DNA of 32,734 bases from Vibrio zhanjiangensis (GCF_030161235.1 NZ_BSPW01000030.1:1-32734); one strand, 5' to 3'. Counted from the stretch's first letter, positions 1-7,980 are shown. Made by a program: numbers and translations. The notes: generated from the letters alone by a model not told the origin.

Positions 1-64
1 AGTTAACGTAATGACAAAGTCGCTTGGTAATTAAGGTACGACAGAATCGCTTGGTGATCACACT
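1..64. repeat. Degenerate 27-base tandem repeat at left edge
   Basis: Bases 1-27 and 28-54 are two successive units of about 27 bases. Their last 17 positions agree at 14 sites and both end in CGCTTGG. Bases 32-55 also resemble the reverse complement of bases 32706-32730 at the other end of the window (21 of 25 columns, one gap). The stretch is not part of rsmF: the rsmF frame has a stop at 32-34, and family-like residues (GEGTVRKD) begin only at about 65. It could be a dispersed repeat interrupting rsmF or a chimeric contig end. Confidence 0.55.
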
Positions 65-898
65 GGCGAAGGGACTGTGCGTAAAGATCCTGATGCAATG
101 AAAAACTGGAGCAAAGATTCAGTGCTTTCAATCTCTGAGACACAAAAAGACTTAATTGATAGTGCTTTTCACGCATTAAAACCCGGCGGTATATTGGTCT
201 ATTCGACTTGCACATTAAGTGCTGAAGAAAATCAGCAGGTCTGTCTTTACTTGCAGGACAAATATCCTGATTTAGTTTCGTTTGAGCCCTTGGGGTCACT
301 ATTCGAGGGCGCAGAACAAGCACTTACCGAACATGGCTTCCTACACATCTTCCCACAGGTCTATGACTGTGAGGGTTTTTTTGTAGCAAAATTAAAGAAA
401 TTGGGCTCAACAATTCCACCTACTGTAACAAAACGACTTGGTAAGTTTCCGTTTGAAAAAGCATCTAATAAAGTTCTGCAGCACCTTACCTCCCACCTTT
501 ATGAGAGTTTGAAAATTGAGCTCCCTGATAACTCATGCGTATGGATCAGAGATAAAGATGTGTGGCTATTTCCAAGTGCGTTAGAACCTTTAATCGGAGA
601 GTTTCGCTTTTCAAGAATGGGAATTAAAATCGCGGAATCACACAAAAATGGCTATCGCTGGCAGCATCAGGTTGCAACTGCACTTGCCTCAGGAAAAGAA
701 CCTAATTGTGTTCAATTAACAGTACCTGAAGCTAGAGAATGGTTTATGGGACGAGATATTAGACTCACAAATCAAACTGGAAAAGGTGAGGCAATTGTCA
801 AGCTAGGTGATGATATTCTGGGCTTAGGAAAATGGGTTGGTAATCGACTAAAAAATGGTTTACCTAGAGAATTGGTTCGAGACAAAAACCTATTTTAA
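65..898 (+). CDS. rsmF: 16S rRNA m5C1407 methyltransferase RsmF, 3' part only
   Basis: RsmF (YebU) methylates C1407 of 16S rRNA using S-adenosylmethionine. The readable part starts at GEGTVRKDPDAMKNW, just after the expected motif IV Pro-Cys, and runs to the natural C-terminus (RELVRDKNLF). The motif VI nucleophile is present in YSTCTL (Cys45 if counted from the GTG at 77). The C-terminal PUA-like region (FSRMGIKIAE, GYRWQHQ) is complete. About 278 residues remain of a family length near 470-480. The SAM-binding motifs and the motif IV Cys are missing, and the bases before 65 do not encode them. A gene caller would start at GTG 77, but no ribosome site supports this. Taken literally the product would be inactive. 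It is either a gene broken by the repeat at 1-64 or a contig-edge artefact. The family call is firm. Confidence 0.85.
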   Translation, partial: GEGTVRKDPDAMKNWSKDSVLSISETQKDLIDSAFHALKPGGILVYSTCTLSAEENQQVCLYLQDKYPDLVSFEPLGSLFEGAEQALTEHGFLHIFPQVYDCEGFFVAKLKKLGSTIPPTVTKRLGKFPFEKASNKVLQHLTSHLYESLKIELPDNSCVWIRDKDVWLFPSALEPLIGEFRFSRMGIKIAESHKNGYRWQHQVATALASGKEPNCVQLTVPEAREWFMGRDIRLTNQTGKGEAIVKLGDDILGLGKWVGNRLKNGLPRELVRDKNLF

Positions 899-907
899 AT
901 CGCTCTT

Positions 908-945
908 ACCCACTAGGTTATTCCCAAAACCTAGTGGGTTTTCTC
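908..945 (+). terminator. Rho-independent terminator of rsmF
   Basis: A perfect 12-bp stem (908-919 with 928-939, core ACCCACTAGGTT) with an 8-base loop begins 10 bases after the rsmF stop and is followed by TTTTC. The minus-strand side has no T-run, so it mainly serves the plus strand. Confidence 0.85.
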
Positions 946-958
946 AATAAGTGATGGT

Positions 959-1795
959 TTAGGTAGTTAGCCTAATGCCTTGTTCATCGATCGTTATTTT
1001 CCCCTGTTTATACAGTCCGCCAATCGTTTTCTTAAACGTACCTTTGCTTGTACGAAACGTCGAGAAAATACTTTCGGGTGAAGACTTATCATTCAACGGC
1101 AAGAATCCCCCCTTTTTTTCTAGTAGGTCAAGAATTTTTCCGCTTAGATCATCCATTTTTGCAACACCTACTTTCTGTAAAGTAAGGTCAACTTTGCCAT
1201 CCTCACGAACGGCTTTGATATACCCTTTTAGTCGTTTACCAATAAACAACTTACCAAATACATCAGATTTAAAAATCATGCCCCAATGTTGTCCCTCAAC
1301 GATAGCCTTAAAGCCTAAATCACTACGCTCAGCGATGATCAAATCAACTTGCTGATTGGGTTCATATTGTGCAGGAGTTTTATCTAACCATTTGTTAAAT
1401 TTGGTCGTACCTACAATACGACCCGATGCTTTATCGGTATAGACATAGACAAGAACCGTTTGCCCCGCAGAAAAACGTGTTCTTTGCTCACTAAATGGAA
1501 TCAACAGATCTTTACCTTTGATACCCCAGTCAGCAAATGCACCTGTATTATTGACGCCTTCAATTTTCATTAACCCCCACTCTCCTACTTGCGCAATGGG
1601 TGATTCGGTTGTTGAGACAAGTTGGTTATCCGAGTCAAAATACAAAAACACGTCTAAGAATTGACCAATTTCAGCCTCTGGTGGAACAAATCTATTCGGC
1701 AACAAACTTGTGCCATAATCACCGGCATCAAGAAATAGTCCAAAATCTGTTTTCTTAACGATTTCCAAGTGATTTATCCGTCCAACTCTTATCAT
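959..1795 (-). CDS. CvfB-family S1 RNA-binding protein
   Basis: 278-residue protein of the CvfB/YitL family: tandem S1-like OB folds followed by a C-terminal winged helix, likely RNA-binding and cytoplasmic. The opening (GRINHLEIVKKTDFGLFLD) is the first S1 fold. A second S1-like unit (KIEGVNNTGAFADWGIKGKDLLIP) lies near residues 75-100 and a third (GFKAIVEGQHWGMIF) near 160-180. The C-terminus (FSTFRTSKGTFKKTIGGLYKQGKI) fits the winged helix that closes this family. The ATG at 1793-1795 gives a start that matches the family N-terminus. CvfB influences virulence regulators and RNA in staphylococci; the role in gammaproteobacteria is poorly known. It stands alone, divergent from the next gene. 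Some databases misname such proteins GntR regulators because of the winged helix. Confidence 0.85.
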   Translation of the reverse strand: MIRVGRINHLEIVKKTDFGLFLDAGDYGTSLLPNRFVPPEAEIGQFLDVFLYFDSDNQLVSTTESPIAQVGEWGLMKIEGVNNTGAFADWGIKGKDLLIPFSEQRTRFSAGQTVLVYVYTDKASGRIVGTTKFNKWLDKTPAQYEPNQQVDLIIAERSDLGFKAIVEGQHWGMIFKSDVFGKLFIGKRLKGYIKAVREDGKVDLTLQKVGVAKMDDLSGKILDLLEKKGGFLPLNDKSSPESIFSTFRTSKGTFKKTIGGLYKQGKITIDEQGIRLTT

Positions 1796-1884
1796 TTCAA
1801 TGGTCTCTTACTAAATTTGAAGTCATTATAGCGAAACTCTGTTATGCTTTCGCCAGATAAAATGAATTTTTTCAGGAGCATTCT

Positions 1885-3270
1885 TTGATCACCGTTGATA
1901 AGCAGGACGGCATCACTCTCAAGATTTCCCATTCAATGGCTTCATCAAAAAAGTCAGACCTTGACCTTTATTTTTTTGTTCCTGGCGAACTAGGGCTGAC
2001 GCCCAATGTACTTAAGGAAAATGAAATTTATTACGAGTCCATATTGCAAAAGCGGGCTTACTTTAGTGATAAAACACTCCTCCCTTTAGTACATAGCCGA
2101 CTCGCGCAACGTGGACGACTTTCTTCTACTCAGTATCGTGTCAGTATCAGTTTGTTTGCTTATCAATATGTTATCGCATTGGACAACGCTGTTAATGAAC
2201 TCAACAAACACGACAGTGAAGTTATTACCACTGAAGAAGTGGATGAGGTGATTGAACTTGCATTAGATATTTTGAAAAAACTCAGACGAAGTATCCCCTA
2301 TGAAGAGAGCTTAAAACGCTACTATGCGAATATAGACAACTACCTTTCTTGGTATACCGGACAACGCTTTATGTCTTTAATTGCCCATATGCCAAGAGAC
2401 AGTGATTATAAGACCATAAAAGAAAGGCTTCTTGCCATTGTGGAAAAAGAAGCCGCTCATCGAAAATTGAGCAATTATAATTCAAAAAGTGTACGTGACG
2501 ACGTAACAAGATTAAGCAATAAGATGCGATTACTCCGTCGCTTAATTGAGCACCCTGTTGTTCTAAACGCTAAAACCCAATCACTAGGCAAAAACATGAA
2601 ACGCGTCGTTAAAGGTTCTGCGACCGGTTTTGTTATGGTGTTTGTAACGATTACTGCCATTCTTGCAAGAGATTACTGGGGAGAAATCACCTTCTCCTTC
2701 ATTATTTGGATGTCTTTCGTCTACGCGCTCCGTGAAATTTTCAAAGATGACCTTCGAGATGTACTTTGGCGTTGGATTAGAAAAGGACGTCCCAAATGGA
2801 GAAAGTACTATTTGGACCCCACCACAAATAAAGCCGTTGGCCAAAAATTAGAATGGTTGGATTACACAAGCTTGCAAAACCTACCGGATCGCATACAAAT
2901 GATCCGAAAAAAACGCGTTGTGCAAAGAGAAGAACAGATCCTGCACTATCGAAGTGAGACGGAGATGTCCACCTCCAAGTTTATGAGTGGCTATGAAGAA
3001 ACTCGAGAATCTATGATGCTCAGTATGCGTCCATTAATGCGTCTCATGGATAAAGGATCAAATAAGGTATACACACTCAATAATAATCAAGTGAGTAAAG
3101 AAGCAGTCGAGAAACGGCACTTAATAAATCTAATCGCCAAGGAAGATAATCACAATGGCGAACCCACTTATTATCGTTGGAAAATTGTACTCAACAGAAA
3201 TAAAATTGTCGCAATAGAGCAAGTTGACCTTGACACCACTACGCAGCCACTTTCTTCAGCGACAGAGTAA
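1885..3270 (+). CDS. Unrecognised two-helix membrane protein, TTG start
   Basis: I do not recognise this 461-residue protein beyond a general likeness to conserved marine gammaproteobacterial hypotheticals. The N-terminal half is charged and helical, with long Lys/Arg/Glu stretches up to residue 240. Two hydrophobic segments follow close together, about 247-262 (FVMVFVTITAIL) and 267-285 (ITFSFIIWMSFVYAL), so both large domains probably face the cytoplasm. A basic patch (RWIRKGRPKWRKYY, about 296-309) follows the second helix. The TTG at 1885 is chosen because AGGAG sits six bases upstream and the nearby ATG at 1863 runs into a stop. It faces cvfB divergently, so the two probably share the 1796-1884 promoter region. 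Its 3' end overlaps the convergent DUF4442 gene by 32 bases. Confidence 0.7.
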   Translation: MITVDKQDGITLKISHSMASSKKSDLDLYFFVPGELGLTPNVLKENEIYYESILQKRAYFSDKTLLPLVHSRLAQRGRLSSTQYRVSISLFAYQYVIALDNAVNELNKHDSEVITTEEVDEVIELALDILKKLRRSIPYEESLKRYYANIDNYLSWYTGQRFMSLIAHMPRDSDYKTIKERLLAIVEKEAAHRKLSNYNSKSVRDDVTRLSNKMRLLRRLIEHPVVLNAKTQSLGKNMKRVVKGSATGFVMVFVTITAILARDYWGEITFSFIIWMSFVYALREIFKDDLRDVLWRWIRKGRPKWRKYYLDPTTNKAVGQKLEWLDYTSLQNLPDRIQMIRKKRVVQREEQILHYRSETEMSTSKFMSGYEETRESMMLSMRPLMRLMDKGSNKVYTLNNNQVSKEAVEKRHLINLIAKEDNHNGEPTYYRWKIVLNRNKIVAIEQVDLDTTTQPLSSATE

Positions 3271-3718
3271 GAAGAAACTCTGCCATAGGTTCATCGCCAT
3301 TTAGCTTAGGACAAATCGCGGTGATTTTGACATCTTGATTAACTCTTTGCCCTGTTTCAATTGTTTCATCCAGCATTGCATCTATCAATGCGCCATCATG
3401 ACAAATAAAGTGAACATCACCTTCTGGCCTTTTTAGAAATTGCCCTTCTACAGCTTTAAAGGCGAGTGAAATTTTTTGTCCTCTAGACTTTGCTTTGTTC
3501 ATTGCCATAAAACCCCCAGCAACATCGGCCCCCACAGCCAAAACACCAAAGTACATACTGTTTAAATGATTTTTTGTTTTTCTTTTCAGCGGTATTTTAA
3601 TTTCTACGGTATCTTGATCCAGTTTCAAAATTGTCGGGTTACATAGCCAAATGAGTGGGACTTTAAAAAAACCAAACAGTCTGAGGTAAAGATTCGCTTT
3701 AGTTAGAGGAGAAAGCAT
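3239..3718 (-). CDS. DUF4442 hotdog-fold thioesterase-like protein
   Basis: 159-residue protein resembling the DUF4442 branch of the hotdog superfamily, which is related to acyl-CoA thioesterases. Typical features are the N-terminal helix ending in NPTI, the strand KLDQDTVEIKIPLKRKTKNHLNSMYFG, and the long hotdog helix region AVGADVAGGFMAMNKA, followed by antiparallel strands (VHFICHDGALIDAML, DVKITAICPK). The substrate is unknown. Asn/His in KNHLNSMYFG occupies the position where thioesterases place part of the active site, but catalysis cannot be asserted. It is a single gene, convergent with the membrane protein gene and overlapping its last 32 bases tail to tail, with stop codon TAG at 3239-3241. 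Confidence 0.75.
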   Translation of the reverse strand: MLSPLTKANLYLRLFGFFKVPLIWLCNPTILKLDQDTVEIKIPLKRKTKNHLNSMYFGVLAVGADVAGGFMAMNKAKSRGQKISLAFKAVEGQFLKRPEGDVHFICHDGALIDAMLDETIETGQRVNQDVKITAICPKLNGDEPMAEFLLTLSLKKVAA

Positions 3719-3773
3719 TAACTGGTCCGATGTCTAATTAGTATTTCTCTAGTTGATAACGAATTGGAGTTAA

Positions 3774-3792
3774 TGTCAACATATTGTTAACA
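3774..3792. promoter_or_regulatory. 19-bp imperfect palindrome upstream of DAHP synthase
   Basis: TGTCAACATATTGTTAACA pairs at 7 of 9 arm positions around a central A. It lies about 150 bases before the DAHP synthase start, where a repressor of aromatic synthesis could act. One arm (TGTCAA) is close to a TyrR half-box (TGTAAA), but the other is poor. The regulator is undetermined. Confidence 0.3.
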
Positions 3793-3943
3793 ACGCTTGT
3801 ACGAACGCCGCCAAATAGTGCATTAAAGGTAACATACCCTTAATGAAGCTAGAACAACATCAAGAATATTATGCTAGAGGTTTATTACTCGCCATGTTTC
3901 CGTTATCTTTAGTCCTTCGCGACAAAAAATAACAGGCGAATAT

Positions 3944-4996
3944 ATGCCAATTAAAACCGATGAATTAAGAACCCAACCATTGGGCCCAATGCCAACTCCT
4001 GCTGAGCTTGGTAATGCACACCCTATCACCGAAGAAGTGGCACAAGAAGTTGCTGAATCTCGTCGTCAAATTGAAAGAATTCTGGTAGGTGAAGACAAAC
4101 GCTTGCTGGTTATTGTTGGCCCTTGCTCTGTTCACGATACATACGCCGCGCTTGATTATGCTCAGCGTCTAGTTGATGTTAAGGAAAAGTACCAAGATGA
4201 ACTCTTCATCGTTATGCGTACTTATTTTGAAAAGCCACGTACCGTTGTTGGATGGAAAGGCCTAATTACCGATCCCAATCTTGATGGTTCTTATGCATTA
4301 GAAACTGGTCTTAATAAAGCACGAAAACTTTTACTCGATATAAACAAACTTGGGTTGGCTACTGCGACCGAGTTTCTTGACATGATTACAGGTCAATATA
4401 TTGCAGATTTAATTTCTTGGGGTGCCATTGGTGCACGCACAACAGAATCTCAAATACACAGAGAAATGGCTTCTGCGTTATCTTGCCCTGTCGGATTTAA
4501 AAACGGCACAAATGGTAATGTGAAAATTTCCATTGATGCTATCCGAGCATCTCAGGCTTCTCACTATTTCTATTCTCCGGATAAAAACGGACGCATGACT
4601 GTCTATCGAACCAGTGGTAATCCATATGGACATGTCATTCTACGGGGTGGCGATAAAGGCCCAAACTATGACAGCGAATCCGTAAATTCGGCTTGCCAAC
4701 AACTGGCGAAATTCGATCTCCCTCAACGTCTTATCGTAGACTTTAGCCATGCGAATTGTCTTAAGCAACACAAAAAGCAGCTAGATGTTGCACAAGATAT
4801 TTGTGAACAGATCCTATCTGGGAAAAGCCAGATTGCTGGCATTATGGCAGAAAGCTTTATTATTGAAGGTAACCAATCCATGCGAGACATTGATAATCTA
4901 GTGTATGGGCAATCTATTACCGACCCATGCCTGAGCTGGGAAGACACAATCAAGATGTTAGATTTGCTGGCAAATGCAGTAAAGTCACGCGGCTAA
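3944..4996 (+). CDS. aroH: DAHP synthase, class I, AroH-like
   Basis: 3-deoxy-D-arabino-heptulosonate-7-phosphate synthase condenses phosphoenolpyruvate with erythrose 4-phosphate, the first step of the shikimate pathway. 350 residues is the usual length. Conserved blocks are LLVIVGPCSVHD (PEP site, metal Cys), MRTYFEKPRTVVGWKGL, SWGAIGARTTESQIHREMAS, CPVGFKNGT and DFSHANCLKQH (metal His). Among the three feedback types it reads most like the Trp-sensitive AroH: the opening TDELRT...TPAEL and the block SPDKNGRMTVYRTSGNPYGH are AroH-like, whereas AroG has SVTKWGHSAIVNTSGN. The allosteric class is therefore an inference. yajQ follows after 17 bases and is probably cotranscribed. Confidence 0.9.
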   Translation: MPIKTDELRTQPLGPMPTPAELGNAHPITEEVAQEVAESRRQIERILVGEDKRLLVIVGPCSVHDTYAALDYAQRLVDVKEKYQDELFIVMRTYFEKPRTVVGWKGLITDPNLDGSYALETGLNKARKLLLDINKLGLATATEFLDMITGQYIADLISWGAIGARTTESQIHREMASALSCPVGFKNGTNGNVKISIDAIRASQASHYFYSPDKNGRMTVYRTSGNPYGHVILRGGDKGPNYDSESVNSACQQLAKFDLPQRLIVDFSHANCLKQHKKQLDVAQDICEQILSGKSQIAGIMAESFIIEGNQSMRDIDNLVYGQSITDPCLSWEDTIKMLDLLANAVKSRG

Positions 4997-5013
4997 ATAT
5001 AGAGGAATAAGCA

Positions 5014-5499
5014 ATGCCATCTTTTGATATTGTATCTGAAATTGATACTGTTGAACTACGTAACGCCGTTGATAATGCCTGTCGTGAGTTATCGACTCGC
5101 TTCGATTTTAGAGGGGTGGAAGCTTCTTTTGAAATGCAAAAAGATGAATCGGTGAAGTTAAATGCTGAAGGCGATTTTCAGCTGAAACAAATGCGTGATA
5201 TTTTGCGCTCACACCTGACTAAAAGGGGGGTTGATGTCAATTCAATGGAAGCCAAAACTGAAGAAGCAACGGGCAAGAAGTGGCATCAAATCGTTGTTTT
5301 TAAGCAAGGCATCGATACTCCGATGGCTAAAAAAGTCGTGAAAGCGATTAAAGACGCCAAACTCAAAGTTCAAGCCTCTATCCAAGGTGATAAAGTACGA
5401 GTAACTGGCAAAAAAAGGGATGATCTCCAAGCGACGATTGCGATGATCCGAGAGGCTGAGTTAGGCCAACCTTTTCAGTATGAGAACTTCAGAGACTAG
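5014..5499 (+). CDS. yajQ: YajQ-family nucleotide-binding protein
   Basis: 161 residues, the full YajQ length. The family has two ferredoxin-like domains and binds nucleotides; a Xanthomonas homologue is a cyclic-di-GMP effector, and others bind ATP/GTP or RNA. Typical blocks are [11 protein letters not shown] at the start, [12 protein letters not shown] near residue 30, [11 protein letters not shown] in the middle, [20 protein letters not shown] strand in the second domain ([16 protein letters not shown]) and [11 protein letters not shown] near the end. A good ribosome site (AGAGGAA) precedes ATG 5014. It is placed 17 bases behind the DAHP synthase gene, suggesting one transcript. Cyclic-di-GMP binding here is inferred from homology only. 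Confidence 0.93.
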   Translation: MPSFDIVSEIDTVELRNAVDNACRELSTRFDFRGVEASFEMQKDESVKLNAEGDFQLKQMRDILRSHLTKRGVDVNSMEAKTEEATGKKWHQIVVFKQGIDTPMAKKVVKAIKDAKLKVQASIQGDKVRVTGKKRDDLQATIAMIREAELGQPFQYENFRD

Positions 5500-5513
5500 C
5501 CTCTGCAGATCCA

Positions 5514-5544
5514 TTCTCCAAGCCCCACTTTAGGACTTGGAGAG
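5514..5544. terminator. Possible terminator hairpin between convergent genes
   Basis: CTCCAAG (5516-5522) pairs with CTTGGAG (5536-5542), extended by two weaker outer pairs, between the yajQ stop and the end of the convergent sirohaem-type gene. No T-run follows on either strand, so it may only protect 3' ends. Confidence 0.4.
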
Positions 5545-5552
5545 TGCACCAC

Positions 5553-6488
5553 TCAAATCACTCCTAATCGAATATGCATACTATTATTGATAAGGAGATC
5601 ATATTTGGCAGTCTCAGAAGCAACAAATACGACTACACGTAAGTTCTTCTGTTTTGCATCGATGAGCTTTTCAGATATATCGGCCTCATGACTGTATTCC
5701 TGCCGCTCAGCATCTCGTCGACAAAGATCAACAAATTCATAGGGGCATTTAGGGTCGAATAGAACCAATTCTGCTTGTTGCATCAATCGCAACGCCTTTA
5801 TAGGTAAGAGCTCTACATCAGGGCCGAAATCAATCCATGTCACTATACCGACAGATTCCACATCTTGGTTTAACACTTTTGAATACTCAACCTCAAGTTG
5901 CGAGCGCTCATTGGCGTTTTGAACATTGGGACAGCTAAAGAAGGCCTCCCAAAATTTGCGCCGTTCATCGATACTTGGAAATCGCTGTTTAATATCGTTT
6001 CTCTTCGATAGGCCAAAATCAGCCAATATCGATAGATTAAAAGCTAAGTTTGCTTCTAACTGCTCGCGGATATTGCGGATAAGTACCGGAGATGCCCCCC
6101 CGCTTGATATCGCAATTTGTATTCTTCCTCGGTTTATCATCGAAGGGGTAATGAAGTCACAATAGGGCTGATCATCAACAACATTGACTAGTATTCCCAA
6201 CGCTTTAGCATCAGCATGAACACGGTGATTCAGGTCAGGGTTGTCCGTTGTCGCCCAAACTTGGAGATACTTTCTATCAAGTAGCTCTTTGGAATAGAAA
6301 TTTTGAATCCATTGACATTCATTGCGTTCGACAAGATTTTGTAAGTAAGTATCAATTTTGGGTGAAACTATGGATACGTTGGCACCGGCTCGAATCAAGC
6401 TATCAACCTTACGACAAGCGACCTCTCCTCCCCCAACAACCAAAATTGGTCTATTTCTTAGATTCATGAAAAGTGGAAAATATTGCAT
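5553..6488 (-). CDS. Sirohaem-synthase-like precorrin-2 dehydrogenase with decayed methyltransferase half
   Basis: The first half matches the Met8p/CysG N-terminal module, which oxidises precorrin-2 with NAD+ and inserts Fe2+ to make sirohaem for sulfite and nitrite reductases. ATG 6488 gives 311 residues beginning MQYFPLFMNLRNR and has AAGGA upstream; an in-frame ATG at 6560 would add 24 non-family residues. Visible landmarks are the NAD-binding VVGGGEVACRK (17-27), VVDDQ with Asp105 in the catalytic position, and SSGGASPVLIR (Ser128/129, the phosphoserine site in CysG). From about residue 213 the sequence still follows the start of the uroporphyrinogen-III methyltransferase domain (LLPIKALRLMQQAELVLFD, DLCRRDAER). 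However, the GAGPGD SAM motif has become DFGPD and the protein stops after about 100 residues of a roughly 240-residue domain. The methyltransferase activity is therefore surely absent and a separate cobA-type enzyme would be needed. Confidence 0.85.
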   Translation of the reverse strand: MQYFPLFMNLRNRPILVVGGGEVACRKVDSLIRAGANVSIVSPKIDTYLQNLVERNECQWIQNFYSKELLDRKYLQVWATTDNPDLNHRVHADAKALGILVNVVDDQPYCDFITPSMINRGRIQIAISSGGASPVLIRNIREQLEANLAFNLSILADFGLSKRNDIKQRFPSIDERRKFWEAFFSCPNVQNANERSQLEVEYSKVLNQDVESVGIVTWIDFGPDVELLPIKALRLMQQAELVLFDPKCPYEFVDLCRRDAERQEYSHEADISEKLIDAKQKNLRVVVFVASETAKYDLLINNSMHIRLGVI

Positions 6489-6830
6489 TTCTATCCTTAA
6501 GCAAACATACGAACTATTGCACAAGATACTATCAAAAGTGTGAGATATAAATACAGCCATAAGTCATCATTGCAAAATTTACTTCCAAGAAATGTCTCAA
6601 TAACAAATTTATATTTTAGCAATATCGCATACTGCAAGTGTTACTACTGTGAAAATAGTTGATTAGCAAAATTGTTTGCGTTTGAATCATTAATGTGAGG
6701 TCTCACACTACGCAGTTCTGATTAATATTTAATCATTAAATAAAGGCATGGGGATTCAAGTTCACGGAATAATTGCTTTTAAATGATATATTTGAGAATT
6801 TGATAATCCTTACCTATTCTTACTAAATGG

Positions 6831-6859
6831 TTGATTTATATACAAGTGGATTTTTTAAT
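6831..6859 (+). promoter_or_regulatory. Candidate sigma70 promoter of the aap operon
   Basis: TTGATT (6831-6836), a 17-base spacer and TTTAAT (6854-6859) lie about 93 bases before the aapJ start. The whole 463-base gap 6489-6951 is very AT-rich and has no gene. It must also hold the minus-strand promoter of the sirohaem-type gene. No clear operator was recognised in it. Confidence 0.35.
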
Positions 6860-6951
6860 CGATTTGATAATAACCATTGATAAACAACACGTTTTTATTT
6901 GTTGTGATAAGTGGTACCAAACTTAACATGGATCATACAGGAAGGATTCAA

Positions 6952-7980
6952 ATGGCAAACAAACTCACATATATTGCTTCATTAGTAGTGGCTTCGACTG
7001 CTCTAATGTCTACGGGCGTATCTGCAGCAGAGACAACTCTAGCCAAAGTGACCAAACAGGGTTTCCTAACCTGTGGGGTCAGTACGGGTTTACCGGGGTT
7101 TTCCAACCCAAATTCAAAAGGTGAATGGGAAGGTATCGACGTTGAGTTTTGTCAAGCGTTAGCCGCTGCTGTTCTGGGAGACAAAAAAAAGGTTAAGTTC
7201 GTACCTTTAACTGCAAAAGAGCGTTTTACTGCCCTGCAATCTGGCGAGATTGACATATTATCTCGCAATACAACATGGACGCTACACAGAGACACAGCAC
7301 TTGGCCTTAACTTCGTGGGCGTCAATTACTACGATGGTCAAGGTTTTATGGTCAAAAAAGATCTTGGCCTTAAAAGCGCTAAAGAACTCAATGGCGCATC
7401 AGTTTGTGTTCAGTCTGGTACGACAACAGAACTTAACTTAGCCGACTATTTCAGAAACAGTGGTATGACATACAAGCCCGTCGTTTTTGACACCGCTGCA
7501 CAAACGTCTAAAGGTTTTGACGCAGGACGTTGTGACGTGTTGACAACCGACCAATCAGGACTTTATGCCCTACGCCTCAATCTGCAAGACCCAGCTTCTG
7601 CTGTGGTATTACCTGAAATCATCTCTAAGGAACCACTGGGCCCAGTCGTTCGTCAAGGGGATGATCAGTGGTTCAACATAGCCAAATGGACATTGGCTGC
7701 CATGGTAAACGCAGAAGAATATGGCATCACATCCACAAATGCCGAAGAAATGCTAAAGTCTACTGACCCTAATGTTAAGAGAATTTTGGGTGTTGAAGGT
7801 CCGAAAGGTAAAGGCCTTGGTATACCTGATGACTGGGGGTATCAAGTCGTCAAACAGGTAGGGAATTATGGCGAGAGTTTCGAACGTACGGTTGGAAGCG
7901 GCTCTCCATTGCAAATTGCCAGAGGCGTAAATGCATTGTGGAATGCAGGTGGATTTATGTACGCACCGCCAATTCGCTAG
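6952..7980 (+). CDS. aapJ: General L-amino-acid ABC transporter, binding protein
   Basis: Periplasmic solute-binding protein (family 3) that captures a broad range of L-amino acids and passes them to AapQ/AapM. ATG 6952 is chosen because AGGAAGGA lies just upstream and the first residues form a signal peptide (MANKLTYIASLVVASTALMS..GVSAA, cut near residue 26). An earlier in-frame ATG at 6877 lacks both. The mature 316-residue part shows TLAKVTKQGFLTCGVSTGLPGF, the ligand-site region AKERFTALQSGEIDILSRNTTWT and VNALWNAGGFMYAPPIR at the end, all typical of AapJ. It is the first gene of aapJQMP. A terminator hairpin after it should make it more abundant than the membrane parts. Confidence 0.95.
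   Translation: MANKLTYIASLVVASTALMSTGVSAAETTLAKVTKQGFLTCGVSTGLPGFSNPNSKGEWEGIDVEFCQALAAAVLGDKKKVKFVPLTAKERFTALQSGEIDILSRNTTWTLHRDTALGLNFVGVNYYDGQGFMVKKDLGLKSAKELNGASVCVQSGTTTELNLADYFRNSGMTYKPVVFDTAAQTSKGFDAGRCDVLTTDQSGLYALRLNLQDPASAVVLPEIISKEPLGPVVRQGDDQWFNIAKWTLAAMVNAEEYGITSTNAEEMLKSTDPNVKRILGVEGPKGKGLGIPDDWGYQVVKQVGNYGESFERTVGSGSPLQIARGVNALWNAGGFMYAPPIR

Noticed and set aside
1..64. CRISPR array remnant at the left edge
   Set aside because: The two 27-base units are directly abutting and degenerate, with no unique spacers and no cas genes.
975..1355. 126-residue plus-strand reading frame
   Set aside because: It lies antisense within the CvfB-like gene, with Ser/Pro/Leu-rich shadow composition and no ribosome site.
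3759..3775. TrpR-operator-like CTAGTT upstream of the aroH-type gene
   Set aside because: Only one half-site matches; the second half is poor, so a Trp repressor site cannot be supported.
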